Below, piece after piece: positions 48,425-61,225 of a stretch of DNA of 64,000 bases. The notes below the pieces were generated by a model. That model was not told the DNA's origin, made no database searches, and worked only from the letters and a program-made list of their open reading frames with translations. The position numbers and the translations under genes were made by a program. The DNA is from Taenia hydatigena (Eukaryota; Platyhelminthes; Cestoda; Cyclophyllidea; Taeniidae). Where the stretch lies: contig JADWOT020000004.1 of assembly GCA_036345935.2 (NCBI GenBank), positions 6,544,168-6,608,167 of the forward strand, given 5' to 3'. Position 1 is the stretch's first letter, and every line of letters starts with the position of its first letter.

Positions 48425-49784
48425 GTAAGGCAGCTTATCACGATTCTGTGCTAACCTTGATGCCTTCGTTGTTGGCCAAACCTTAATTTTTATAATCAGA
48501 TAAGAAAACGACTGCGAGCACTCGCTGAATGGAATAAGCTGCTGTGTTTTGATTCTGACTAATCCTGGATCTGAATGAACAGAGGCATCGCACCTGTGTA
48601 TGCTTATATTATTTGAGCTTTCTTTGCCAAAATGGGCTCCTTAAACATGGGTCAGCCCTAAGCACAAATTTGAATCATTGTAGCTGAAACCTTGAAAACC
48701 GAATGCAGCTTTGTGCTGGTGCTACCTCACTTTTAGTAATGAACTCATTCCCAATGCATTGCAGCCATTCCTATCTATCAGACGCTTTGCAATAGAACTT
48801 CGATTTACAGGCACGGAAGCAAAATAACGCTTGATACCTAGTTTTACCGAACTCTAGATAGAATGAAAGAGAATACGGCGCAGTTAGGGTTCGCGTCTTC
48901 ATTCCCATTTTAGTTATAGCACACTCTTCGTTTAGCTGCATAACCAAATCGCTATTGCTTGATGGGAGATAAACATAGAGTGCATCGCACTGTGGCTAAT
49001 TTGCTATTGTTTGACGAGTGTACCGCCTTATGCATGAATCGGTCTTTGCACCATTTGGGTGATCTAGGTTGGTTGCGAAGTCTCATGTTTGCGCGACGGA
49101 CAACGCGTGCAGTGGCTGCGAGCTCTTTCGTCACTGTTGTTCTACGCGCCTGTGCTCAATTGCTAGTTAGACTTGAGGTTGCACCTCCACAAATGGTATT
49201 CATTTCAAAAAGCATCAATCCACTTATCACCGCCTCTGATGCTTGATTGTCATAAATGTGCGAGTGTGAAAATGAAGATACTTTTCTAAATACAGCCTTT
49301 CGAATCACGGAAATGGTTTACATCGTGCTTGTAAAGTAAAGGTAGATTAGATTAATTTTTTGTGCGTTCGTCACCCGATAATGCAGTTCCATTATTTTTG
49401 TGAAATGCTTGGGAATTGCCTGATAATTCGTAATTTTCTGACTTGCGTGCATGCCGCCTGAGAGGACCCTCAACATTTTGGCCTCGACCAAATAGTCGTT
49501 TCCCTTGGTGTGCATTTAAACAAGGCGCGATTGCACTATTTACATTGTGACATTCCGTACAACTTGGCGCAGTTCCATAGTCGGTCCAGCCATAGTAAAT
49601 CGCTTATCACCTAATGTATGGGCCACGCATTTGGGACCTTGACACTGATGCTCATTCAAGCAATGCACCAATTCGTCTTGTCAAGGATAATCTGTTGTGA
49701 ACCAGAATTGCTTGAACAATGAATCAATGTCTGTCGCTCCTCCTACCAACTTAGTGTGTATCGTTCGTGCGACCGGGAGTTCAT
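48425..49784. other. no supported gene
   Basis: This is unique sequence with short ORFs only (for example 48959-49246 plus). Confidence 0.45.
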
Positions 49785-50279
49785 TGCGTTGACTTGCCCT
49801 CACTGACATTAAGGAGGGTGACTTGGAAGGAGAGGATGAAGAGTAAAATGAAAGAAACTGAGGAAACCTGGAATAAGATGGCGGCTTTTGTTTTCTACTC
49901 TTCGCCGCAAAATTTATTTTGCCCCAACGTGTTGCACTCCCGTTGGTATATTAAGCTGAGAGGTGCGCCTTCCACGCTGCTGCTGGGTGCATCGACGTAG
50001 CAGATGGCAGCGGCTCGCGACAGGTTTGCAGAGTGCAACTCGAAGGAGTTGGAAACAGAGAAGTCGCAACAGTTCTCAGAACTTAAAAAGCGAGATATGG
50101 TGTGTCTGGCCAAAAATCATAATGTCAGCAATTTTATAGCTTAGCCTTTCGAAGCAAAATTTCTTACACGATTCGACCGTCTTTTGAGTTGTGCTGACTA
50201 TTTGCTAGCTCTTGAAGCTGTCACTATTAATGTCATGCCTCTTGTTTGCAGCAAGGAATTACCTGCTATTGATGATTGA
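49785..50279 (+). pseudogene. helical orphan protein pseudogene, right copy
   Basis: This copy shows TEETWNKMAAFVFYSS, CPNVLHSRWYIKLRGAPS, a TAG after GAST, AAARDRFAECNSKELETE, a second TAG at the position shared with the left copy, then FDRLLSCADYLLALEAV and SKELPAIDD before TGA. Only the second TAG is shared, so that stop predates the duplication. Confidence 0.5.
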
Positions 50280-51732
50280 GTGTTGAAGACATTGAGAATG
50301 GGGAGATGGTGGGCACTCTTCTAGTGGCTTATGCTATTGAGCAACGGTGGGGTCATTGGGGTTGTGCCAGTCAGGGTTGTTGCACGCCTGCTTCAGATGT
50401 CATTGTTGGGTATTAATTAAAATCAGCACTAAGTTGGTGCATTAAATTGATTTTCTTTCTCCGAATACTGTTTGTTGTGCAGTTCAGCCTGAGTTTTTGT
50501 CTCGAAATGAAGATGATTGTGGAATCTGTCGAATTCACTCTATAAAACATTACATGTGTGCGTGCTGGTGGTACGGATCTCCTTAATCCAAACGGCTCAA
50601 CAGTGCGCGGATAAATTTTGGCCTTGTGGTTTCTAGATGTAAAGTTGGAGATGGGTAAGCTGGTTGGGTAATCTCTTGGTGTAGATGCAGACGTAGAACT
50701 GATACCTGGCTAATGCTTTCAGAGACTGCGCTGGTGTAGCATTTTGCGGTTTACTTTTCCATGCAATGCTTCACACTTTCATGATTGGAATCTAAATTCC
50801 CTAAAACTCTTTAACTTCCATCACCCAATCAGTGTGCTAAATGGATTTTGGAAACCAGATCTACGGCTCATTAAAATACTGAGTTGACATAAATTGCTTT
50901 CGCGGTCGCGACTACAAATCTACTCTAACTGAAGCAATTTCCACTCATCAATTCCTTTATTTCTTTTCCAGTGCGGGCTATGACTCGACAACGAAAATGT
51001 GCGCAATTCAATCATCACAACGCACGCCCTCCCATCAACTTCCAAACACCTCCTGTTCAATGACTATGGAACGTCCCACTGTCCAATCTCTTAATCCATC
51101 TGCCGAATTTGGGAAGAATCTGGTGGGATGAAGCATAATTTATAATGGTAGAAGTGGCATGGCACTCAAATCAAGGATGGTTCATTTTACTCAAGGCAGA
51201 TAACGATAAAGCCTTTCGCATAGTTTTAAACTTGGAACAAGTCTCAAGGAGTAAGAGAGAAAATTATTCCCAGTGATTCACAAAACTCGTGCTTTTTCCC
51301 ATAGAATTCCAATTTATCTTGCGGGTGTTGTGCCATGCTGAATATGGGGCGTGACTCTATCACTACCTCGAATAAATCTCATTAGTTACATTGCCGTTGG
51401 CACCTACAAGTAAGGAAGTCCCAACTAAAGGCGAGTCGCAACGATCCGACAACAGGGTGTTTGACATTTAACATCTGGAAAAGTCCAAATATTGTCTTAG
51501 CTTCAAATGGTGGGGCATGACTTCCATGAGGAAAATTATCCTCCCATTAAACAGTTGCGATTGAGAGCAATGGTGAACAATTTAGTTGGTACTTAGGAAG
51601 AATGACACTAATTGATGTTGATTTAGTTAGGAAGTAGACGATGAAAATGCCTCCTTGTTGGAACTCCCAGAGCAGTCGAAGGCAACGAGGGCGCACTAAT
51701 CAAACTATGTGGCTATGATCCTATTTCAGGCT
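49785..51732 (-). repeat. 2 kb block, right copy (inverted relative to 22089-24265)
   Basis: This is the reverse complement of the left copy at 22089-24265. It is slightly shorter through several small deletions. The outer end at 51732 corresponds to 22089. Confidence 0.9.
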
Positions 51733-52084
51733 GAGTAGTTGTGAGGCAGGCCAATTTAGTGTTTACAAGGAAATGTCGCGTTGCTCACATGTTCACATCG
51801 GTCCACTGCCAGAATAGCTGAAGACAAGGGCAAACAGCATCAACTTTGCGAAGAGAAAGTCTCAGTCTGCCTACCCTTCTTAGCATTAGTTACACTGTCT
51901 AATCCGTGATGGAATTTACTCGCACTATTTTCGCACGCTTTTGTCTCCACATGCTACCCATCTTCACCCCACTTTCTGCAATGCACCGCTTCATCATTGT
52001 GTACCTCATCCACTTCGCCTTACTGCATTCACTAAAGCCCCGATAACTACTCAGTAGCCGTCGTCATTCAGACTACGATCCGCA

Positions 52085-52346
52085 GGGATAAAATTTAGAG
52101 AATATTTTGCGTTTCCCGATAGTGCTAATGTAGTTGCAATGCACCGATTCGTGGTGGTCATTGCAAATTATTTGAGGCTTGTTTGTTGCTCTTTAACCAT
52201 GGCAACTTGTAAAATGATAAGATTTGGTACTGTATGATTGACAAATAAAATTCAGAGAACATTTTATTTGTTCCGATGATGCTAATTCAGTCACAATGCA
52301 CCACTTTTGGTGGTCATTGTAACTTGTTGGAGGCTTGTTGTGAGCT
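52085..52346 (+). repeat. two tandem-like copies of about 100 bp
   Basis: Positions 52087-52194 and 52246-52346 share the order aaaattYagagaaYattttR, gatgYtaat..gt.acaatgcacc, tggtggtcattg and gaggcttgtt. The copies are about 158 bp apart in direct orientation. Confidence 0.75.
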
Positions 52347-52634
52347 GCGTGAATTGTAGCCAAGTTGCGTTAGATCACGCTTTGCACCATGATCTCACAC
52401 AACTCGAAATGGATTCCTGGTCACATTCGCAGTCGCACATCGCACCTCCTACTGCGTGACTTCGCAACACACTTGATTGTTACTGCAAAGGAACGAGTAG
52501 AGTGTGTGAATGAATTGAACTAATTGCCATAAAGCTCTCGAATTGCCGTTCGAAGTGGATGAATGGGAATGAGTGGGTGGGTGAGCGGATGGATGGGTAA
52601 AAGGAGAGCAAGTGGACTGGGGCTTACTCATCGA

Positions 52635-53850
52635 ACGCATCTCCAGCAGGTTAAATCAACTTGTGAAATTGCAAACGCATTGGGTAACACCATATTCCTC
52701 GAGGAGAACAAATCAATTAACCCATGCTGTGCATACAAGTACCACAATAACGTCATGAGTAGACACACAAAATAACCAGCATCTCTGCTCCTACCTTACC
52801 TTTCACTTTGGGAGCTCTTCCGCTTCTATTGTAAAGACGCCAAATCGGTGGCCCTTCTCAACCATTCATCCATACTTCCATTCATCCACTGTGGACATGC
52901 CACAAACTAACGTACTCCACTCTCAACACTGTCCTGAGTCGCGAATGGCAAGACATCCATTTCCCAACAATCGTTGGCATATTAATCATTGGTGAAACGA
53001 CCCATTTGAGTGGGAAGAAAGCAAAACAACACAACACTCAGCCGAGTGCACAAGCCAGTCATTCATTTACGACCTTAACCGACCTTATTGGCGTAGATAT
53101 TAGAAATATAAGATGTCGTTAAAAAGCCATCACATTTGCTACAAAATCAGCCAAGTTGTAGCCTCCTGAGGCTCCCTCGAAGGCAAAAGAAGGCAGAATG
53201 CTAGGGTAGAATATATATATATATACTACGGACAGAGGGATATAGGCTACTGGGATGACCCAGAGGACAGCCCACGCAGCTAGAACAGTACGGCCACCTC
53301 TGTGACCGTGTCCGAAACCGGTGGTTCCAATAGACAAAGTGCTACAAAGTTATTCCTCCACGAAATGTCAACATTGTTACAAAATACATGTCAAAATGCA
53401 ATTAAAATTTTCAAATAAACAGCACAATAAAATGAAATGATGTTATTTAAACCACATTTACTTTGCGCTGTTACACCTAATTATATAGCATCAACGCATA
53501 ATGGACTGTTAATATTCATTGCCATATCTCTCACTCGTGCGCAATTCGTAAATAGTTTCACTTGTGTGCTTACACCCGAAATTTTTTGCTTATTACGAAA
53601 TTGTTAAGGTTTGTGACAATTGTTGCATTATCAAAAACATATTAAAATCAGAGGTTTGTTTGTTTTACCAAACAAACTTTTACCTGATTGGTTAGATTTG
53701 TACGCGGCTGGCGTGAGTGCTGCTTGTTTTGGCAACCGTTGTTTCGCATTAGTGGGCTTTTATTTAGCGTCCGAAGGTGGGAATCTTGCAAATATTTGGT
53801 GCATTTTTTTAGTTTTAGTGGTTTTAGATGCATTGAAGTGAGTTCGGCAT
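52635..53850 (+). repeat. second copy of spacer block 11088-12025
   Basis: Same orientation as the first copy, with about 280 bp of extra sequence at roughly 53110-53395. At its 3' end it joins sequence equivalent to 15250 of the right arm, skipping everything between about 12025 and 15250. Confidence 0.85.
53119..53340 (-). CDS. PSFAF-family terminal exon with membrane segment
   Basis: The minus strand encodes IGTTGFGHGHRGGRTVL, a hydrophobic segment of about 25 residues (AAWAVLWVIPVAY, PLSVVYIYIFY), then SILPSFAFEGASGGYN and a short tail to a stop. An AG (tttgtag) just upstream in a compatible phase could be an acceptor; the upstream exon was not found. Relatives occur at 5160-5350 and, shorter, at 56570-56660. 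The exon lies in sequence absent from the sister block at 11.6 kb. A small single-pass membrane protein is plausible. I do not know the family. Confidence 0.45.
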   Translation of the reverse strand, partial: TLSIGTTGFGHGHRGGRTVLAAWAVLWVIPVAYIPLSVVYIYIFYPSILPSFAFEGASGGYNLADFVANVMAF

Positions 53851-54739
53851 AATCAGACCGCAAACGAACGCGAACACCGATATATTGCCAACCAGAAAGG
53901 CAGCACACCCTCACTGAGTGAGGTGACGGAGAATAAGGCAGTTCTTGCAAAAGAGTTCGGCCACTTGAATAATTTGGAGGGATCATGTCAGTTGAAATTT
54001 CCATCGAAAGTGATATTGGTTGGTGGGTTGTTAAGAAGTAGTCAGTGAATTAGTTGCGGAGGCAAGGAGTTGCGCCACTTGTGACCCTGTTAAGAGAAGT
54101 CAGTTCCTGTGCCATGACCTAATTGCTCGTCCTCCTTCATCATTTGCTTGGATGCATTGAAGTCAAGTCGACATAAACAGAGCGCAGCGGGCTTCTTTTC
54201 ATCCCATCAACCATCGCTCCATCCTCGTCATTCATCAAGAATGACTTTAAAGATGAGCACTTGATGTGGAGGGAGAGAGTTGCCCGGAAACGAAATGTAA
54301 GGTGGATTCTGTGGCATCACTGCCATCCTGCCGCCTACTAAGTGCTAAGTGAGATAAGGCGTTCGTCTAATGAACAGAAGAGATATATTTGAACAAACAA
54401 GAAGAAGAACAAAAATAAGAAAGATGGCATGTGGGTCGCTAAAGAAGCGAAGAAGCTGTCTGACACAAAGCACCTCAGACGAATGTTCATGTGGAAGAAG
54501 AGGAAGTGGGACAGAATGGGCAGGGTGGGCAGTGTGGGCGGAGGGAGAACTGGCAGGCAGTCGCATCTGATGTGACGTTTGGCAAATAGCGACGAATAGT
54601 GGAAGTCGCTAGATGAAGCCTAAGGCGTTGACGCGCATCCATCAATCACCTGTCAAAGATAAGTTATTGCCAGGCCTTCATTTGAGGATTAGGTGAGTAC
54701 GCTGAGGTAAAGAAATTAAGTAGACTTTTTTTCCATTGA

Positions 54740-55307
54740 TTATTCAAGGTGGGCATAATGTGACTCGGTAGGTGTGGAGGCTGCGAGAGGGCAGGTATGT
54801 ATGTACGCTCCCGCTCCACCGGCACCTCCTCGTCCTCCTCCTGCCCGTCCTCGTTCCTCTTCGAAACGGCCCTTTGTCTCCATCCGTCTTCTCCTCCTCC
54901 TTTCAGCGCAAAGGCCCCTTGCGCAATCCACATCACTACCTCCTCCTTCGTCCCTCCATTCGTACTCATCCGGAAGATCGGTAACACCGTAGGTCGTGTC
55001 TGCGGCGCCGGTATCTCCTTCCGTTTCTGCCGACCGTCGCTGCCGCCTCCGCATCGAATGACTTGGAGGCGAGGCGAAGAATTGCAGCATCAGCTGAAAT
55101 CTCACCATCTTCGCATCAGATGCGCCAGTCGAGTTCTCCATCTCCTCCACCTGCTCCACTTGCTCTCCGTCCACATGAATATCTGTCTGAAGTGCTTTGT
55201 GAAAGACAGCCTGTTGGCGTCTTTGGCAACCCGCATGACAAGGACGTTAGTAGAGGTGTGTGTAAAGGCGAGCACCTACCTCTCCTCGTCAGCACTGCTT
55301 GCGCCAT
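54740..55307 (-). CDS. acidic orphan protein gene, third copy, damaged acceptor
   Basis: On the minus strand exon 1 is 55280-55307 and exon 2 is 54740-55230, which would give about 172 aa. The 49-nt intron, donor and branch-like motif match 7395-7443, but the acceptor CAG has become CGG. The reading frame is intact: MAQAVLTRRG, then VEQVEEMENSTGASDAK, VTDLPDEYEWRDE and an Arg-rich run, ending differently from the left-arm gene (ASTPTESHYAHLE). Fewer VEQ repeats are present. The lost acceptor suggests a pseudogene unless another AG is used. Confidence 0.45.
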
Positions 55308-55686
55308 GTCCACGAGGGTCCACGCGAGAAAGAAAAATCGCAAACGGAAAAACCAAATTGATCGACAAGCCGAGGTGAAATGTAGACCAAAAGAAAGAGC
55401 TTTTGTAAACACATTCGAGTTGCAAACATTATCGTGGCGGTATGTTTGAGTGTGTGACACGATCAATGGATTCAATCGACAGCCTCATGATAATTATTAC
55501 TGGCACGACTGGAACGATGTGCTGCTTTGTGGTGTAGGTGAGGTGCAGGTGCGTTGAATGTGCTTGTGGAAGTGATAGCAACCACCCACAACGATGAGGC
55601 TGTACTGTCGCCTCACAATGCCAGTGAGCTAAAAATGCGGTTGAAATGCGAGTGGAATAAAAGTGTTACTTGATTAATTTTAGTAG

Positions 55687-55774
55687 TGGGTTTCTGTTGC
55701 TGTGGATGACGGGAAGACGGGTGAGTGTTGAAAAGATTTATGCAGCACATTCAGTATGTGCATTTTCGATGGTG
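55687..55774 (+). pseudogene. conserved internal exon, third copy, 2-nt deletion
   Basis: This corresponds to 17251-17340. It keeps the donor (gtaaga) and most of the sequence (IYAAHSVCAFSMV) but is 88 nt instead of 90, which breaks the frame near its middle. Confidence 0.6.
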
Positions 55775-56050
55775 GTAAGATAAGAACCACATAGGTGGGA
55801 CAGCAGTCTTGCATTTCAAAGAAGAGGAGGATAGAGAAAGGAGGGACGGAAGAAAGGAAGGGAGAAAGAAGTGGTAAGATGTGTCACACATGCGAGACGG
55901 TGGTGGGTAGTCGTATGGTCAAGTGAGAAAGTGGTGAAAATAGTTCTCGTTGGATTTGTGGTGGTGCATTTGAAGGAGTAGCTCCTACTTTGAGTCATTG
56001 CCTTATTGGTAGGGCTGTCGTTTTGATGAGCCTCCATATCTGCCATAAGG

Positions 56051-59000
56051 TTTTGCATCCATCCTTAAGCAATCCAGATAGCATGCTGGCAAACATTCTG
56101 AACTATGTTTAAATTGATGGAGATAGTGTTGAGTGAATCATCGAAAGGCGCACTGGTGGTGCAGCAAATTAATGGATGCAAACCACTCATTCTCCCTGAA
56201 TTCTAAGTAATGTCTGTGCATCAATACACGCCTTGAAAAGGGGAGTGGGACTCACCATGATGCACACTTGCTTTGTGTGCTTCGCATGAGATGGGGCTAG
56301 CTTGTATCCTAAGGCAATTTGCACACATGAAGGTTTCCTTTGGGTAAGATACTGGAAGTGCTGCAACACGTGCGCTGTAGTCATTGCTGAACGAACGAAC
56401 ACTGCTGGACCTGTGTTCAGGCTTAAATATGGGGTTAGAGCAGATGTGATCCCCGTTTGACAACTTGACTAGCCATGTTTAGTAAACACAGCCCGAATAA
56501 ACTATTCGCATGTGGTTCGCCCCAAGCATGACTCCTATACTTCCACATATTCTTTAAAAGCCTTATTTCGCAACCTAGACGTAGGGTGCCGAGAATTTAT
56601 TGAAGGCAGAAGAGGGCATAATACTAGGGCTGCCAGCATGGCCCCAAGCCAGCCCATCTTACTAGTTGAGCAAGCGAATATTTCGCCGGAAGTTTTTTTG
56701 GCAGCAGTCATGTTTTTGACCGAGAGCCTTCTTGTGATGTCTACAATCAATGGCAAAACGCTGGGTAGATTAAGAATTGACGCCTCAGTACAAATGGAAA
56801 CTATTGGCTATTATAAGAACGGCCAGTGTGCGTCGAATTTCTCGACCCGCACGCTAACATTCTAAATGTTGACTAATTTAAAGGCAATATTCCAGAAAAT
56901 TTCACCTCAATGAAAATAACTACTTAAGTGCAATTAAAACCGTGTAACTAGGAGCTCTCATGGAAGTGTTTGGCGTAATCAGGTACAATTGATGGTCTCT
57001 ATTTTGGTTCCCACCCGACACTTCTTGTTAAGGCTAGAACCGTGTACCTGCCATCGGTCCAATGGGGTGACATAGTAGAGATTTTGCGAAATTCGTGCTT
57101 TTTACATTGGTAGTGTTACTACACAATAAGGCATATAATTGGCTGGTAATACTGCTTCTCATAGAATCTCTCCCCACAATGCCTATGCGAGTTTTGTTTT
57201 GTGCAGTCTCTACACATGTACATAAGTACACCTAATTGCTAAGAATTAATGTGGGTTACAGCACCCCACTCGGATTTACTCTGTATCGTATTTTGCCTGC
57301 CTTTCCAATGTGCTTACAGGGTGACCTGTTAATGCGCCAAGAATTTGGCTGCTTGGCGAAATGTGTGGAGTGTCTTGATCGACCCTGTATCCGCATAAAG
57401 GTTTGAAGACGTGTCCCGATTGAGGTTCCATGAAACTACTTCACGGTCACCCAGCCCTTTATTTTTGTCACAAGTTCTTGCCGTAAATTGGTTTGTTTAT
57501 TATTTTGATTACCCCTGAACTTTCAATGATGGTGGTAGTCGCATTAATGCTTGCAAGATCTCTGCTTCAATCCAACAAACGCCAATGAGGGTAGTAAGCT
57601 TCTATGTCGGCTTCATACCGCGTAATGCAAATGGATGTCCCGCCTGATTAGCTGTAGCAAAACAATTGCGCATCAGTGGATTACCGGTGTATCTTGGTTT
57701 GTTCCCAAGCACGGTAAAAACGTAATGTCATTAAATGATGATAAAGAGCGGAAGGCGGTTCCGTCCCTGTCTGAGCGTGTGCGACTCGGATAGTACAACT
57801 TGCCAAATAGAGTCTTGAAGGCTTTGCAGGCATTTCGCGTCAAGTTTGGGGATGCGCATGGAACCACAGTTGCATTCAGGCAATATAAAGATCCACATGA
57901 TGTCTGTATCAACGGTAGCAGCGGCAACGTGCTGAAAGCGAAGGTAACGTGGAGACCAGCGGTTTAGCTGGAAAAGCAATTACCTCAAATTACAAGAGCA
58001 CGAATTTCTGCAATCGAATCCACAGTTGCTACTTCTGCACAAGCGGCCATTGAGAAAGTATCTGGGTCGGTTGAACTGAACAAATCAATGTTAAAAAGCA
58101 TCATAAGTGTTGAGACGTTTATCTTTATTGCAAACAAGGCGCACTGATGCTTTGCATTTAAACTTGCTATCGCATGGAACAACGCCAACACATTGTCTGC
58201 CATAGACACTGCTTGTTTAAGCTTATTATCTTGATGTTCAGCAGATTCAACATGATTTAATACGACTCAATCTGCGCGGCACATGCACCTCATCTAATGG
58301 CGCCTTTTTCTTTGCAAGGACTCTTTTGAAATAAAACCGTCTTTTTCTTTAAGAAAGCGCTGTTGGGACCTAATGTTAACTTTAGCAGGCAGAATTGGCA
58401 TGGGCAGGCGTGTCTATGAAACTTACTCGAAACGAGTGAGGATAATATGCACAGGGGCGCAGCACCAACATCACAAGTGAAATTGCGCTTAGGCTTGCAC
58501 TCATGTGGTTCGGAGAAAAATAAGTGATGGCATCGTGAATGTGAATCGTACATGATTTGTAAGTGTACTTCACGCTAGTGGCAAAAGCTCTTACATTCGA
58601 AACAATAGACCCATCTTTTCGCGAGATGCACTACGGGTACATATGTTCTGTGAGTATTCGGCGAAGGCACCATGTAGGATGTTTAGCCTAAATGCTGTGT
58701 TCACTGGATGTGTGGCTTGAAAATTAACCCAAGCATTTTGGGATACTCGTACACAGACTGATATGGGCATGGAGTGTGCAATGCCATCAAGTCCTGTAGA
58801 AATCAGTCTAAAATGGTAAAAATCGCCTTTTAGTGTGGAATGAGTTAAGTCTAACTTCGATGCATAGAGTCGCACAACACGTGCACAAAGAAAATCAGAC
58901 TTATGGAGGTCGTTCCCAAATGCCAGGACCAACCTGACGAAAGGCAACTTGAGGTATTTAATGATGTTCCGATAAAGGATTGTAATGCGGTTATAGAAGC

Positions 59001-59224
59001 TAAAATCCTAAAGATGGCTTAGCACTATGCACGCGAGGTGGAGCTTAGCTACGAATCGTCGGGTCGGATTTACATAATCGAGGTCATCCGTGTTGTGCTT
59101 TGCAGAAGGATCAATAGTGTTATGTAGAAAGATCGCAGTTGGTTGATTTGGGCAAACATAACACATAACACATTGGAAGACGTTAATGTTTTAGCAAACT
59201 TGATGTTGGTATCAGCCCACGCAT
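56051..59224. other. 3.2 kb with little support for genes
   Basis: A short PSFAF-like fragment on the minus strand at about 56570-56660 (SIMPSSAFNKFSAPY) is the only recognisable element. Minus-strand ORFs of 75-118 codons at 57673-58947 follow one another and might be remnants of one gene, but no motif or splice chain could be built. Confidence 0.4.
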
Positions 59225-59955
59225 TTGCTTATCTTCCTTGGCCTCCATTTATCGCTCGCCTCTTCTTCACCTCATTCTATCCATTCGACGCACTATCACC
59301 TATACCTCAATGCAGTTAGTCTCCCTACAACTCACGAATCGCGCACGCTCAACGAGGTCAAATGACACAGACACACAAGCACACACACACACGTGTGAGG
59401 TGTGGTCACGCGGTCCTCCTTTCCACCCACTCACCCACTTCCACAGGGATGATTTCGCAGGCCAGCCCACGCTCATGTCTCATGTTTTAAGGCCAACAAC
59501 GCCAGCATTACCAAACTCCTATAAATCTACTCGTTATGATTTTATGTACATGGACTGCGTCTCCCTCCCAACATCTGCGTATGCCTCAGTGCATTCTGCT
59601 ATTTTTCTGCATTCTCTAACGCACTCATTCATCCATCCACCCACCTACATGTACCACTCACTTCGTCGCGTCACAGGGCCACCATCACTGTCTTTTCACA
59701 TCGCCTTTCCCCTTCGCATTCCATAACTCATAACCACGTCAGCCGCTGAGACTACAGTCCCTGCTCAATCACACGCCACCCTCTTCCACTCCCAATACTT
59801 CACCCTCCTGCTCTCTCAAACATTCTGCATCGCAAACCAACCTGCACTGCCACACTCTGCCATGCAGTAGGAAAGTACACTCCATCATTACATCCTCTCT
59901 CCACTCGTCTCACAAGACTCTTTCTTTATTCCTCCATTCAACCATCCGAATCAGC

Positions 59956-60996
59956 CTATTCGATTTGTGGTGGTAAAGGTGGAGGTGGTGGTGTTTCACG
60001 ATGCACGAGCAATTCACGTTCTCCGTCAGGTGGCTCCCACGTAGATGACGACGTAGTACTGTCAGCGCTCCTCCTCAAGCTCAAATCGTAGCACGCAAAC
60101 TCCAACAACTCCATTGTGTTGCAGTAGTCGGGTTCGAAGCACTTGCAGCTCCGTAGACGCCACTTCACACTCGTAGGGGCCAATGGACTATTCTCAATGT
60201 CCTCCATACTGTCCACGAAAGCGGAGAGCACCTGCATGTCTTCTTCCGCATCACGCACCCCGTCTCTCACGATTGCAATTACTAGTACTTGATGCGGTTT
60301 TATAATGTCAAGAAAGCTAATGAGGTTGTCTATCAAGTCAAAATCCCTTTCCAGTATGTAGATAAAACAATCATGGTGGCGGAGGTAATCATTAAAGTCC
60401 TCTTTTAAAATGCGCACTTTAGGCATAAATCTGCCTCTTGTCGGGTAATATTCAACCCAGGAACCATTTAGTGTAAAGTTGTGGGCCATAACGAAGGGGC
60501 TTCCTTCCAATAAACTGCCAGTGGCGAGAGTGAAGTTGAATCCAAACATGCGAGGAGAATCCGAAAATGCTCTTTCACCTATTTCGAGGGCTGTGTACTT
60601 ATTTGCTGGAATAGGTAGCAGACACCAATGTACTGTCGGCTTGATAAGGTGGCGACCACGTTGGGTAAGGATTACTTGGAGTGAATCCACCTCCTCCATG
60701 TGATACTGCACTGCCGCAACTGCGTCTCGATACGTGTCTGACGAGGGTCGTGGAAAGACCATTTAGCACAGATTCTTGTCTACCCACTTCCACACACTGA
60801 TGTAGCGATTGAGTGCCTCACGCTAACGACGACTTCGCAGTATCCACCGTCAATGCGGCATTGCCTTGCACACGTTCATGAAGTCGGGAACATTCAGGAA
60901 GTTGCATATTTGTGGTGCCAATTCAGGTGGCAGTTGGGTGATTTTGCGATGTGCAGCATCATCCTCGGCCGAAATGTCAACGAAAGTGCATCTTGG
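59956..60996 (-). pseudogene. F-box protein pseudogene, copy 2
   Basis: One minus-strand frame carries the whole conserved part. An F-box at about 60860-60960 reads ITQLPPELAPQICNFLNV then PDFMNVCKAM, with the LP.EL....I..FL hallmark. It is followed by RWILRSRR and REALNRYISVWKWVDKNLC, then 267 further residues with HMEEVDSLQ, HLIKPTVHWCLLPIPANKY, NFTLNGSWVEYYPTRGRF, HHDCFIYILERDFDLI and IIKPHQVLVIAIV, and a poly-proline tail ending QIE. Three in-frame stops interrupt it (TGA at 60850, TAG at 60823, TAA at 60763) with no frameshift. The F-box would bind SKP1; the C-terminal region would be the substrate-binding part. The stops argue for a pseudogene. Confidence 0.75.
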
Positions 60997-61180
60997 TTAG
61001 TGGCATGAGAAAAATTATAGGTGAGGGGTATTGAAGTGAAGTGAGGATACATGAAGATGGTGTGGAAGAAATGTCGGTAAATGGCGGGAGTAGAGATAAC
61101 CGAAACGCAGCATTATCGGGAAGGTCGGAAGCGTAGAATGACTGCGTGACGCAGACGTCGAGGTTGATAGAGCTGCAGTT

Positions 61181-61225
61181 AGAGGGAGGGAGGGAGGGAG
61201 GGAGGTAGGGAGGGAGGGAGGGGGA
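61181..61225. repeat. GGGA tract
   Basis: This matches 20248-20283 and is somewhat longer, so the length differs between the block copies. Confidence 0.9.

Larger units (their letters stand above)
53850..56050 (-). repeat. third arm copy, partial
   Basis: This follows the right arm from about 15250 to 17642 in the same orientation. It keeps the 5' half of the acidic gene, which the right arm has lost, but lacks the low-complexity middle of that gene and the last 170 bp of the arm. It is therefore not a simple copy of either arm seen here. Confidence 0.9.

Noticed and set aside
59238..59726. 162-aa plus-strand ORF with start and stop
   Set aside because: The sister copy at 18349-18850 breaks this frame and the content is His/Thr/Ser low complexity; it lies 3' of the F-box pseudogene on the opposite strand.
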